DNA from: Nocardioides nematodiphilus
Lineage (GTDB): Bacteria; Actinomycetota; Actinomycetes; Propionibacteriales; Nocardioidaceae
DNA: 64,000 nt
Reading direction: 5' to 3'
Assembly: GCF_020216525.1 (NCBI RefSeq)
Contig: NZ_JAIWOY010000004.1
Coordinates: 62,001 to 126,000, forward strand
The stretch's first letter is position 1; every line of letters starts with the position of its first letter. A program made the translations under genes and the position numbers. Shown here one piece after another: positions 32,832-40,550 of the stretch. The notes beneath the pieces are model-generated. The model was not told the DNA's origin, searched no databases, and was given only the letters and a program-made list of their open reading frames with translations.

Positions 32832-33668
32832 ATGGACGACCTGGTCTTCTTCCGTCGTACGCCCGAGGGCTTCGAGCCGACGCCCATCGCGGCCGGGCTC
32901 TGGTCGCCGGACACGATCCACGGCGTCGCCGCCAGCGGACTGCTGGCCAAGGCGATGGAGGAGGAGCTCGGCGATGACGCCCTGATCCCGGCGCGGTACC
33001 ACGTCGATCTGTTCCGCCCGGCGCGGATGGTGTCGACGCGCGTCCGGGTCACGACCGTACGGAGCGGGTCGCGACTCGCGCTCCTGGACGCCGAGCTCGT
33101 CCAGGGCTCACCGGACGGCCAGGAGGTGGTCTGCTCGCGGGCGGCGGCGACCTTCCTGCGTCCGACCGATGCCACGGCCGGCGCGGTGTGGGGCAGTCAC
33201 GACCGCGGCACTCCCCCGCCGCTGGAGTTCGCGCCCGAGACCGACGAGCCCCACGTGCCGTGGTTCCGCAGCAAGAAGGGCTGGTCGCAGACCTTCAGCG
33301 ACCACCAGAACGCGGGCCGGCACGCCACCTGGCAGACCGCGCTGCCGACGGTGGCGGGCGAGAGGATGACGCCCTTCCAGGCGGTCGCCTCGATCGCGGA
33401 CGCGACCAGCATGGTGACCCACTGGGGCGCCGGCGGGATCGAGTACATCAACACCGACATCAGCCTCGCCCTGGCGCGGCTCCCGCAGGGCGTGCAGGTC
33501 GGGCTGCGCACACTCGACCACGTCTCCGCCGACGGCGTCGCCGTCGGCACCGCCGAGGTCTTCGACCGGGCCGGCACGATCGGCACCGCCACCGTCACAG
33601 CGCTGGCCAACACCCGTCGTACGGTCGATCTCTCGCACGAGGGCGTGGACCCGACCACGCGGGCGTGA
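32832..33668 (+). CDS. acyl-CoA thioesterase-like protein (double hotdog)
   Basis: 278-aa protein resembling TesB-like/thioesterase-superfamily proteins. The first hotdog spans about residues 1-115 (WSPDTIHGVAASGLLAKAMEEE, ARYHVDLFRPARM) and the second about 155-275 (FQAVASIADATSMVTHWG, YINTDISLALARLPQG). It probably hydrolyses acyl-CoA esters. The KstR-type operator upstream suggests a role in sterol or lipid breakdown. ATG at 32832 is set by the leaderless -10 box. Confidence 0.8.
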   Translation: MDDLVFFRRTPEGFEPTPIAAGLWSPDTIHGVAASGLLAKAMEEELGDDALIPARYHVDLFRPARMVSTRVRVTTVRSGSRLALLDAELVQGSPDGQEVVCSRAAATFLRPTDATAGAVWGSHDRGTPPPLEFAPETDEPHVPWFRSKKGWSQTFSDHQNAGRHATWQTALPTVAGERMTPFQAVASIADATSMVTHWGAGGIEYINTDISLALARLPQGVQVGLRTLDHVSADGVAVGTAEVFDRAGTIGTATVTALANTRRTVDLSHEGVDPTTRA

Positions 33669-33726
33669 CCGTCGCCACCCGGTCCGCACGCGGCCCGGAC
33701 CATGCCTGACGCGGGCATAAGACGGG

Positions 33727-33732
33727 TACGTT
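33727..33732 (+). promoter_or_regulatory. -10 element (TACGTT) for fumC, leaderless
   Basis: TACGTT ends 7 bases before the fumC ATG (33740). A CTGACG at 33706-33711 could serve as a weak -35 with a 15-base spacer. Confidence 0.45.
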
Positions 33733-33739
33733 CGACGCT

Positions 33740-35143
33740 ATGGCAGACGTGAGCGAGCAGAGCAGCAAGTTCCGGACCGAGCACGACAGCATGGGGGAGG
33801 TCCAGGTGCCCGCCGACGCCCTCTGGGCGGCGCAGACCCAGCGCGCGGTGGAGAACTTCCCGATCTCGGGCACCCCGATCGAGCCGGCGCTGATCCATGC
33901 CATCGGGCACGTGAAGGCTGCTGCCGCCGTCGTCAACGGCGAGCTGGGCGTGCTCACCGAGGAGCAGGCCGCCGCCATCGCGGGTGCCGCGTCGCTGGTG
34001 GCCGAGGGCCGTCACGACGACGCGTTCCCCATCGACGTCTTCCAGACCGGCTCGGGCACCTCGTCGAACATGAACGCCAACGAGGTGATCGCGAGCCTCG
34101 TCGCCCGGGCCGGCGGCACCGTGCACCCCAACGATCACGTCAACGCCTCGCAGTCCTCCAACGACACCTTCCCGACCGCGATCCACGTCGCCGCGTCGCT
34201 GGCGGTGACCCAGGAGCTCCTGCCGGCCGTCGACCGGCTGACCAGCGCGTTCGACGCCAAGGCGGTCGAGTTCGCCGGCCTGGTCAAGGCCGGCCGCACG
34301 CATCTGATGGACGCCACGCCCGTCACTCTCGGCCAGGAGTTCGGCGGGTACGCGGCCACGCTGGGCTACGCCGCCGAGCGACTCACGTCGGTCCTCCCCC
34401 GCGTCCGCGAGCTGCCGCTGGGCGGCACCGCTGTCGGCACCGGGATCAACACCCCGGCCGGCTTCCCGCAGGCGGTCATCGCCGAGCTGTCGCGGCGTAC
34501 CGGCGAGCCGTTCACCGAGGCCCGCAACCACTTCGAGGCCCAGGGCACCCGCGACTCGCTCGTCGAGCTCTCCGGCGTGCTCAAGACGATCGCCGTCGGG
34601 CTGATCAAGATCAACAACGACCTGCGCTGGATGTCCTCGGGCCCGACCGCCGGCCTGGCCGAGATCCACCTGCCCGACCTCCAGCCGGGCTCCTCGATCA
34701 TGCCCGGCAAGGTGAACCCGGTCCTGCCGGAGGCGACCCTGATGGTGGCCTTCCAGGTGATCGGCAACGACGCCGCCGTGGCGATCGCGGGGGCCTCCGG
34801 CTCCTTCGAGCTCAACGTCGCGATGCCCGTGATCGCCCGCAACCTGCTCGAGTCCATCCGGCTGCTGTCCACCTCGATGACCGTGCTCGCCGAGCGCACC
34901 GTCGACGGCATCGCCCCCAACGTCGAGCGGATGCGCGCGTACGCGGAGTCGTCACCCTCGATCGTGACGCCGCTGAACAAGTACGTCGGCTACGAGGCCG
35001 CCGCCAAGATCGCCAAGCAGGCGCTCGCCGACGGTGCGACGATCCGCGAGACGGTGCTGCGGCTCGGCTACGTCGACCGCGGGGAGCTCACCGTGGAGCA
35101 GCTCGACGCAGCGCTCGACGTGGAGTCGATGACCCACCCCTGA
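33740..35143 (+). CDS. fumC: fumarate hydratase, class II
   Basis: Iron-independent TCA-cycle fumarase. Signature [11 protein letters not shown] is intact, together with [50 protein letters not shown] and [13 protein letters not shown]. 467 aa, full length. Leaderless promoter upstream. The stop codon touches the first arm of a 17-bp inverted repeat. Partly redundant with the class I enzyme at 28105. Confidence 0.97.
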   Translation: MADVSEQSSKFRTEHDSMGEVQVPADALWAAQTQRAVENFPISGTPIEPALIHAIGHVKAAAAVVNGELGVLTEEQAAAIAGAASLVAEGRHDDAFPIDVFQTGSGTSSNMNANEVIASLVARAGGTVHPNDHVNASQSSNDTFPTAIHVAASLAVTQELLPAVDRLTSAFDAKAVEFAGLVKAGRTHLMDATPVTLGQEFGGYAATLGYAAERLTSVLPRVRELPLGGTAVGTGINTPAGFPQAVIAELSRRTGEPFTEARNHFEAQGTRDSLVELSGVLKTIAVGLIKINNDLRWMSSGPTAGLAEIHLPDLQPGSSIMPGKVNPVLPEATLMVAFQVIGNDAAVAIAGASGSFELNVAMPVIARNLLESIRLLSTSMTVLAERTVDGIAPNVERMRAYAESSPSIVTPLNKYVGYEAAAKIAKQALADGATIRETVLRLGYVDRGELTVEQLDAALDVESMTHP

Positions 35144-35436
35144 CGTCGAGAGGTCACTTTCTGCGGGTCGAGAGGTCACATCTCGCGGGTCGAGAGGTCA
35201 GTTAGCGCTGGTCGCGGCGGTCACAACGCCGGCGGTGCCGTCGCGCTCGATGCTAGGGGTGGCGCGCGGCTTCCGGGCGACGCTCGCCAGCGCGGTCGTG
35301 ACCAGCTTCGTCCGCTCTGCGTAGCGCGACAAATGACCTCTGGAGCCACGAGAAGTGACCACTGGAGCCACGAGAAGTGACCCCTCGAGCCACCGGAGGT
35401 GACCCCTCGAGCCACGAGAAGTGACCTCTCGACGTG
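35143..35436. repeat. opposed arrays of 22-bp repeats flanked by a perfect 17-bp inverted repeat
   Basis: Fills the 297-base gap between fumC and the convergent transglycosylase gene. Left array: three 22-bp units starting at 35145, 35167 and 35189, each GTCGAGAGGTCA followed by a variable part. Right array: four 22-bp units starting at 35334, 35356, 35378 and 35400, with core GAGCCACGAGAAGTGACC, plus a partial copy at 35422. The two arrays share GTGACCTCTCGA in opposite orientation. ACGTCGAGAGGTCACTT (35143-35159) is the exact complement of 35419-35435. About 120 unique bases lie between. No gene seen inside. Confidence 0.85.
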
Positions 35437-35440
35437 TCGG

Positions 35441-36142
35441 TCAGTACCAGCCGTTGGACTCGGAGTGACCCCAGGCGCCACAGGGGCTGCCGTAGCGGTC
35501 CTGGATGTAGCCCAGGCCCCACTTGATCTGGGTCTCGGCGTCGTCCTGCCAGTTCGGCCCGGCCGAGGACATCTTCGAGCCGGGCAGGGCCTGCGGGATG
35601 CCGTACGCGCTCGACGACGGGTTGGCGGCGTGGACGTTCCAGCCGGACTCGCGGTTCCAGAGGTTGACCAGGCAGCCGAACTGGTCGCCGCTCCATCCGA
35701 ACGAGCCGAGCAGCGCCGAGGCGATCGCCTTCGGGTCGCCGCTGGAGCCGAGATCCTCGGTCTGCACGACCGCACGGGCAGCGGTGCCGGCAGGGAGGCC
35801 GAGCGCGGCCTTCTTCGCCGGGTCGACCGCGTCACGGCTCTCCGAGCGTGACACCGTCTCGCCCGCGCGTCGCGCCAGCGCGTCAGCGGTGTCGGCATCG
35901 GTCGAGGCGGCCGGGGCAGTCGGCGTGCTGATCGCCGCGACCGGGTTGGTCAGGTCCTCGGCCATCGTCACCGCAGCCGGACCGCCAGTCAGCGCGAGTC
36001 CGCCGCCGACGACCACCCCGGTGCCGGTGACGGCGAACGCGGAGAGGACCAGGGTCTTCTTGAGCGCCTTCTTCGGGGCTTCGACGAGGGGCCGCTCGAC
36101 AACCCCCCGATGCTTCGGGGTGTACGCGGCGTGCTTCGACAA
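35441..36142 (-). CDS. lytic transglycosylase-like secreted protein
   Basis: 233-aa extracytoplasmic cell-wall protein. N-terminal basic region, membrane/signal segment at about residues 32-55 (TLVLSAFAVTGTGVVVGGGLALTGG), an Ala/Thr-rich linker, and a C-terminal SLT-like lysozyme domain with LVNLWNRESGWNVHAANPSS (catalytic Glu in RESGW), AYGIPQALPG and WGLGYIQDRYGSPCGAW. Cleavage of peptidoglycan glycan strands is expected. The start is a TTG, the only candidate before the basic region; no good ribosome site is seen, so the N-terminus is uncertain. Confidence 0.82.
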   Translation of the reverse strand: MSKHAAYTPKHRGVVERPLVEAPKKALKKTLVLSAFAVTGTGVVVGGGLALTGGPAAVTMAEDLTNPVAAISTPTAPAASTDADTADALARRAGETVSRSESRDAVDPAKKAALGLPAGTAARAVVQTEDLGSSGDPKAIASALLGSFGWSGDQFGCLVNLWNRESGWNVHAANPSSSAYGIPQALPGSKMSSAGPNWQDDAETQIKWGLGYIQDRYGSPCGAWGHSESNGWY

Positions 36143-36266
36143 GGTCTCGGTCTCTGGGTCGGGGCCAGGGCTCAGGCGCCGTCTCGGGGGAAGGTACGGC
36201 TCGAGCCACCCTGCATGACACCTCGGGAGGATGCAAACCGAACCGCCCGTTTGGGACCCGAAGTCA

Positions 36267-36308
36267 GGACCCCTGACGCCACTGTGTTCACAGCAGCATC
36301 AGGGGTCC
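36267..36308 (-). terminator. stem-loop terminator after the PhoH-like gene
   Basis: Perfect 10-bp arms GGACCCCTGA / TCAGGGGTCC enclose 22 bases that contain a second hairpin, CTGTG-TT-CACAG. It lies 20 bases after the PhoH-like stop and about 125 bases before the transglycosylase start, separating the two transcription units. Confidence 0.65.
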
Positions 36309-36327
36309 CAGGGTCAACAGGGTTGGA

Positions 36328-37650
36328 TCAGAGCACGACGTTCTCCAGCATCTCGGTGACCAGCGCCGCGATCGGCGAGCGCTCCGAGCGGGTCAGAGTG
36401 ACGTGCGCGAAGAGCGGGTGGCCCTTGAGCTTCTCGACCACCGCGACCACGCCGTCGTGGCGACCGACCCGCAGGTTGTCCCGCTGGGCGATGTCGTGGG
36501 TGAGCACGACCTTGGAGTTGGCGCCGATCCGGGACAGCACCGTGAGGAGCACGTTGCGCTCCAGCGACTGGGCCTCGTCGACGATCACGTAGGAGTCGTG
36601 CAGGGAGCGGCCACGGATGTGGGTCAGCGGCAGCACCTCGAGCATCCCGCGGTCGAGGATCTCGTCGATGACGTCCTGCGACGTCACCGCGCCGAGCGTG
36701 TCGAAGACCGCCTGGCCCCAGGGACCCATCTTCTCCGCCTCGGTGCCGGGCAGGTAGCCGAGCTCCTGGCCGCCGACCGCGAAGAGCGGACGGAAGATGA
36801 CGACCTTCTTGTGCTGGCCCCGCTCCATCACGGCCTCGAGGCCGGCACACAGCGCGAGCGCCGACTTGCCGGTGCCGGCGCGACCGCCCAGGGAGACGAT
36901 GCCGACCTCGGGGTCGAGCAGCATCTCGAGGGCGATCCGCTGCTCTGCGGAGCGGCCGTGCAGGCCGAACGCCTCGCGGTCGCCGCGGACCAGGTGGATC
37001 TGCTTGTCGGGTCCGACCCGGCCGAGCGCGGTGCCGCGGTCGGAGAGCAGGACGAGGCCGGTGTGGCACGGGAACTCGCGGGCGGCCACGTGGTCGAGCA
37101 CGCCGTCGTCGTACAGCTCGTCGAGGTCGGCGGCGGTGACGTCGAGCTCGGCCATGCCCGAGTAGCCCGGGTCTGAGTCGGAGATCGCCTCGCCGCGGTA
37201 CTCCTCCGCGTTGAGACCGACAGCCGAGGCCTTGATCCGCATCGGCAGGTCCTTGGAGACCACCGTGACGTGGAAGCCCTCGGTCGAGAGGTTGTAGGCC
37301 ACGGCGAGGATGCGGGTGTCGTTGTCGCCCAGCCGGAAGCCGGAGGGCAGCGTCGAGGAGTCGGTGTGGTTGAGCTCCACCCGCAGCGTGCCGCCCACGT
37401 CGCCGATGGGGACGGGCTGGTCGAGGTTGCCGTGCGCGACGCGCAGCTCATCGAGCGAGCGCAGGGCCGTCCGGGCGAAGTAGCCCAGCTCCGGGTGATG
37501 GCGCTTGGCCTCCAGCTCGGTGATCACGACGACGGGCAGGACCACCTCGTGCTCCGCGAACCGCTTGAGCGCTCCCGGATCCGAGAGCAGCACGCTCGTG
37601 TCGAGGACGAACGTCTTGATGGTGGCCTTGGTGGCGGTCTGGTCGGGCAC
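36328..37650 (-). CDS. PIN-PhoH family RNA helicase/nuclease-like ATPase
   Basis: 440-aa PhoH2-type protein. N-terminal PIN nuclease domain (about 12-140) begins with [12 protein letters not shown] and has [14 protein letters not shown] and the acidic [15 protein letters not shown]. The C-terminal PhoH ATPase (about 215-430) carries Walker [30 protein letters not shown] and Walker [14 protein letters not shown]. PhoH2 proteins unwind and cut RNA in vitro and are often toxin-like relatives of VapC. A 33-codon cysteine-containing ORF lies 44 bases upstream. Confidence 0.92.
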   Translation of the reverse strand: MPDQTATKATIKTFVLDTSVLLSDPGALKRFAEHEVVLPVVVITELEAKRHHPELGYFARTALRSLDELRVAHGNLDQPVPIGDVGGTLRVELNHTDSSTLPSGFRLGDNDTRILAVAYNLSTEGFHVTVVSKDLPMRIKASAVGLNAEEYRGEAISDSDPGYSGMAELDVTAADLDELYDDGVLDHVAAREFPCHTGLVLLSDRGTALGRVGPDKQIHLVRGDREAFGLHGRSAEQRIALEMLLDPEVGIVSLGGRAGTGKSALALCAGLEAVMERGQHKKVVIFRPLFAVGGQELGYLPGTEAEKMGPWGQAVFDTLGAVTSQDVIDEILDRGMLEVLPLTHIRGRSLHDSYVIVDEAQSLERNVLLTVLSRIGANSKVVLTHDIAQRDNLRVGRHDGVVAVVEKLKGHPLFAHVTLTRSERSPIAALVTEMLENVVL

Positions 37651-37694
37651 GGCGCTTACCCCTTACAACCCAGACGCGCACTCGTCGTCCCGGT

Positions 37695-37796
37695 CTACTC
37701 GGTGTCGCAGACGGACCGGGTCACCCGAAGACCGGAGTGCCGGCCTCCTCCACCGCGGCACGTCATGTGCCGGGTGATGCAGTCGTGAATGCTCAC
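37695..37796 (-). CDS. small Cys/His-containing ORF upstream of phoH-like gene
   Basis: 33-codon ORF with a strong AGGAGG ribosome site 7 bases before its GTG start. The product begins MSIHDCITRHMTC and has cysteines at positions 6, 13 and 30 and histidines at 4, 10 and 20, a pattern that could bind metal. A 6-bp hairpin (GACGGG / CCCGTC, 37815-37834) precedes the ribosome site. It could be a regulatory leader peptide or a small partner protein of the PIN-PhoH protein. Not recognised as any family; short length keeps confidence moderate. Confidence 0.4.
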   Translation of the reverse strand: MSIHDCITRHMTCRGGGGRHSGLRVTRSVCDTE

Positions 37797-37937
37797 GAGC
37801 GGGCCTCCTGGTGCGACGGGCTTCCCCACCCGTCGTTGATTCGAAGGTACGACCGGTACCCACGCGATCGCGGCAACACGCCGCCGTGGAAATGTGAACA
37901 GTCTGCTACGCGGAGTAACAGCAGCCCCAGGAGTGAC

Positions 37938-38714
37938 TCAGCGCCCCATCCGGCGCTCGCGCTGGGAGTACGCGCGCAGCGCACGAAGGAAGTCGACACG
38001 GCGGAACTCGGGCCAGTACGCCTCGCAGAAGTAGAACTCCGACTTGGCCGACTGCCACAACAGGAACCCGCCGAGGCGCTGCTCGCCGCTCGTACGGATG
38101 ACGAGGTCGGGGTCGGGCTGCCCGGCGGTGTAGAGGTGATCGGCGATGTGCTCGACGTCGATGATCTGAGCGAGCTCCTCGAGCGAGGTGCCCTTGACTG
38201 CGTGCTCCTGGAGCAGGCTGCGGACGGCGTCGGCGATCTCGCGGCGCCCGCCGTACCCGACGGCGACGTTGACCAGCATCCCCTCGACGTCACGGGTCGC
38301 CGCCGCGGCAGCACGCAGGCGTTCGGCCACCGGGGCCGGGAGCAGATCGAGCGCCCCGACCGGATGGATCCGCCAGCGCCGCTGATCGGCGAGCGAGTCG
38401 ACCGCCTCGGTGATGATCTGGAGCAGCGGCTCGAGCTCGGCCGGGGGCCGGTTGAGGTTGTCGGTCGACAGCAGCCACAGCGTGACCACCTCGACGCCGA
38501 CCTCCTCGCACCAGGTCAGCAGCGGCTCGATGTTGGCGGCGCCGGCGCGGTGCCCGTGGGCGGTGTCGCGACCGACGGCCTTGGCCCAGCGGCGGTTGCC
38601 GTCGAGCATTACGCCGATGTGCTGGGGCAGCTTCTCGTTGGCGAGCTTGCTCTGCAGCCTCGCCTCGTACGCCGGGTAGACGACCCGCCGCACCCCGTCC
38701 TTCCAGTCAGCCAC
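37938..38714 (-). CDS. isoprenyl transferase (cis-prenyltransferase, UppS/Z-FPP synthase family)
   Basis: 258-aa enzyme elongating allylic diphosphates with cis double bonds. Catalytic Asp in GVMLDGNRRWAK, then LWLLSTDNLNRP, NVAVGYGGRREI and DLVIRTSGEQRLGGFLLWQSAKSEFYF. Actinobacteria usually carry two paralogs; this one resembles the short-chain Z-farnesyl diphosphate synthase type (Rv1086-like) that feeds decaprenyl phosphate synthesis, but chain length cannot be read here. GTG start 6 bases after a TAGCCT -10 box. Divergent from the hemolysin III gene, 70 bases apart. Confidence 0.92.
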   Translation of the reverse strand: MADWKDGVRRVVYPAYEARLQSKLANEKLPQHIGVMLDGNRRWAKAVGRDTAHGHRAGAANIEPLLTWCEEVGVEVVTLWLLSTDNLNRPPAELEPLLQIITEAVDSLADQRRWRIHPVGALDLLPAPVAERLRAAAAATRDVEGMLVNVAVGYGGRREIADAVRSLLQEHAVKGTSLEELAQIIDVEHIADHLYTAGQPDPDLVIRTSGEQRLGGFLLWQSAKSEFYFCEAYWPEFRRVDFLRALRAYSQRERRMGR

Positions 38715-38720
38715 CCGTAG

Positions 38721-38726
38721 AGGCTA
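38721..38726 (-). promoter_or_regulatory. -10 element (TAGCCT) for the isoprenyl transferase, leaderless
   Basis: On the minus strand TAGCCT ends 6 bases before the GTG at 38714. Faces the hemolysin III promoter in a 70-base divergent space. Confidence 0.45.
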
Positions 38727-38772
38727 TCGGTCCGGACCGCTCGGTGGTTGTCTGCGGCTTGCTACGGGCGGG

Positions 38773-38778
38773 TACCGT
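38773..38778 (+). promoter_or_regulatory. -10 element (TACCGT) for the hemolysin III gene, leaderless
   Basis: TACCGT ends 6 bases before the ATG at 38785. No ribosome site is present. Confidence 0.45.
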
Positions 38779-38784
38779 CTCCCT

Positions 38785-39531
38785 ATGAACGACACTCCCG
38801 ACACTGCGCGCGCCGGCCTTGGAAATATCGCCGACTCCCTGTCGGAGTCGATCTCTGAGAAGGTCGCCGAGATCAAGCCGAAGCTGCGGGGCTGGCTCCA
38901 CCTGGCCACCGCTCCGCTCGTGCTGGCCGCCGGCGTCGTGCTGATCGCGCTCTCGCCCACCGAGCGGGCCGCCATCGGCGCGACCGTCTACACGGCGGCA
39001 GCGCTGCTGCTCTTCACCGTCTCGGCGGTCTACCACCGCGGCAACGGCTACTGGTCGCCGCGTACGTACAACCTGCTCAAGCGCTGGGACCACGCCAACA
39101 TCATGGTGATGATCGCCGGCTCGTACACACCGTTCGCGCTGCTGCTCCTCCACGGCAAGGCCCAGTGGATCCTGCTCTCGGTGGTCTGGACGGGTGCGAT
39201 CGGTGGCGTGTTCTTCCGGATCTTCTGGACCGATGCGCCGCGCTGGCTCTACGTGCCGCTCTACATCGCGCTCGGCTGGGCGGCGATCTTCTTCATCCCG
39301 GGCTTCTTCCACGGCGCTGAGGCGCTGGGCGTCGGCGTCGGCATCGCGATCTTCACGCTGATCTGCGTCGGCGGTGCTCTCTACACCTTCGGTGGGGTCG
39401 TCTACGGCTTCAAGCGGCCCAACCCGTGGCCGCAGACCTTCGGCTTCCACGAGGTCTTCCACGCGTTCACGATCCTCGCGTTCGCGGCGCACTACACGGG
39501 CGTCTCGCTGGCCACGTACTCCCTGCGCTGA
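38785..39531 (+). CDS. hemolysin III/TrhA family (PAQR) membrane protein
   Basis: 248-aa seven-helix membrane protein. Conserved histidines of the PAQR metal site are visible in SAVYHRGN, KRWDHANIMVMIAGSYTP and HEVFHAFTILAFAAHY. An N-terminal amphipathic/coiled stretch of about 30 residues (ADSLSESISEKVAEIK) precedes the first helix and is longer than usual. TrhA proteins influence membrane fluidity; haemolysis is not implied. Its 3' end overlaps the convergent exporter gene by 40 bases. Confidence 0.9.
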   Translation: MNDTPDTARAGLGNIADSLSESISEKVAEIKPKLRGWLHLATAPLVLAAGVVLIALSPTERAAIGATVYTAAALLLFTVSAVYHRGNGYWSPRTYNLLKRWDHANIMVMIAGSYTPFALLLLHGKAQWILLSVVWTGAIGGVFFRIFWTDAPRWLYVPLYIALGWAAIFFIPGFFHGAEALGVGVGIAIFTLICVGGALYTFGGVVYGFKRPNPWPQTFGFHEVFHAFTILAFAAHYTGVSLATYSLR

Positions 39532-40481
39532 GGCGCGGCGGACGCCGAGGACGCCTCTCGGCGGGTCCGGCGGCCGGGGAGACCCAGCCCGAGCGCGACC
39601 CCGGCGGCGACCACGGCGCTCCCCAGCCAGACCAGGGGTCCGGGCATCGCACTGCCGAGCGCCACGCCGATCACCGAGGCCGACACCGGCACGACGCCCG
39701 TGAAGAGTCCGGCGACGCCGGCACCGAGTCGGCCGACGGCGGTGTACCACATCAGGAACGCCAGTACCGTGACCACGATCGCCAGGTAGAGAGCGGCGAC
39801 CAGGTCCTGGGGTCGTAGGTGGAGCGCCGCGGCGGGACCGTCGGAGGCGACCCCGATCACGGCCAGGGCGAGGGTCGCCATCCAGACCGAGTGGAGAGAG
39901 ACGCCGTACGCCCCGAGGCGACCCAGCACGGGCACGGCGAACAGGGTGAAGCCGGCCTCACAGGCCAGGACCAGGAGTGCCCAGCCGACGCCAGCCGCGT
40001 CGGTGCGGCCCGCACCCTCGACGAGCACCGCCCCGATCGTCACCACGGCAGCGCCGACCAGGAGTCCCGGAGCAGGGCGGCTGCGCGTGGCGAGACACGG
40101 GACGAGCGCCAGCAGGACAGGGACGGCAGCGACCGCCACCCCGATGACCGCCGGCTCGGCGTGGGCCGAGGCGCGCACCACGCCCACGTTGAACAGCACC
40201 AGCCCCGACGCCGCCACCGCCCCGAGCCAGAGCCACTCGGTGCCGCGCGGGCGTGGGATCCGCCGGCCGGAGATGCGGACGACCGCGGCCAGGAGGACGG
40301 TCGCGACGGCGTAGCGGAACGCCTGGAGGGTGAACACCGGCGCATCGACGATCGTGCCGGAGACCGCGACGAGACTCCCGACGCAGCACATCCCGGCGGC
40401 GGCCAGACCAGCGCCGAGGGCGGTTCCCCGCGGGCCATGCGGGTCGGTGGTGGCGTCGGGGCGGCGGTCGGTGATGGTCAT
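39492..40481 (-). CDS. EamA/DMT family exporter
   Basis: 329-aa transporter with ten predicted helices in two EamA repeats (about residues 25-155 and 165-300). Repeat features include LQAFRYAVATVLLA and YLAIVVTVLAFLMWYTAVGRLGAGVAGLFTGVVPVSA. ATG at 40481 follows a GGGAGG site. It is divergent from a MocR-type regulator across 67 bases containing CCAAG half-sites, so it is probably that regulator's target. Likely an amino acid or metabolite exporter. Confidence 0.88.
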   Translation of the reverse strand: MTITDRRPDATTDPHGPRGTALGAGLAAAGMCCVGSLVAVSGTIVDAPVFTLQAFRYAVATVLLAAVVRISGRRIPRPRGTEWLWLGAVAASGLVLFNVGVVRASAHAEPAVIGVAVAAVPVLLALVPCLATRSRPAPGLLVGAAVVTIGAVLVEGAGRTDAAGVGWALLVLACEAGFTLFAVPVLGRLGAYGVSLHSVWMATLALAVIGVASDGPAAALHLRPQDLVAALYLAIVVTVLAFLMWYTAVGRLGAGVAGLFTGVVPVSASVIGVALGSAMPGPLVWLGSAVVAAGVALGLGLPGRRTRREASSASAAPQRREYVASETPV

Positions 40482-40500
40482 GACGTCGACCCTCCCGCAC

Positions 40501-40550
40501 ACTTGGACCAGAGCACAGAGCCAAGATCGCGACAATAGGGAGGTCCAAGT
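40501..40550. promoter_or_regulatory. regulatory region with TTGG/CCAA inverted half-sites
   Basis: ACTTGGACC (40501-40509) and its exact complement GGTCCAAGT (40542-40550) flank the divergent exporter/regulator promoters, with a third half-site CCAAG at 40521-40525. The right copy includes the G-T of the regulator's GTG start. A GACAAT at 40531-40536 may be the regulator -10. Repeated half-sites of this kind are typical for MocR/PdxR regulators. Confidence 0.45.

Noticed and set aside
36143-36266. c-di-AMP (ydaO-type) riboswitch before the transglycosylase gene
   Set aside because: Only a short ACCTTCCCCCG-like stretch resembles the family; the core GGGGTGAATC-like block and the GTCAGCTAACC-like block are absent.
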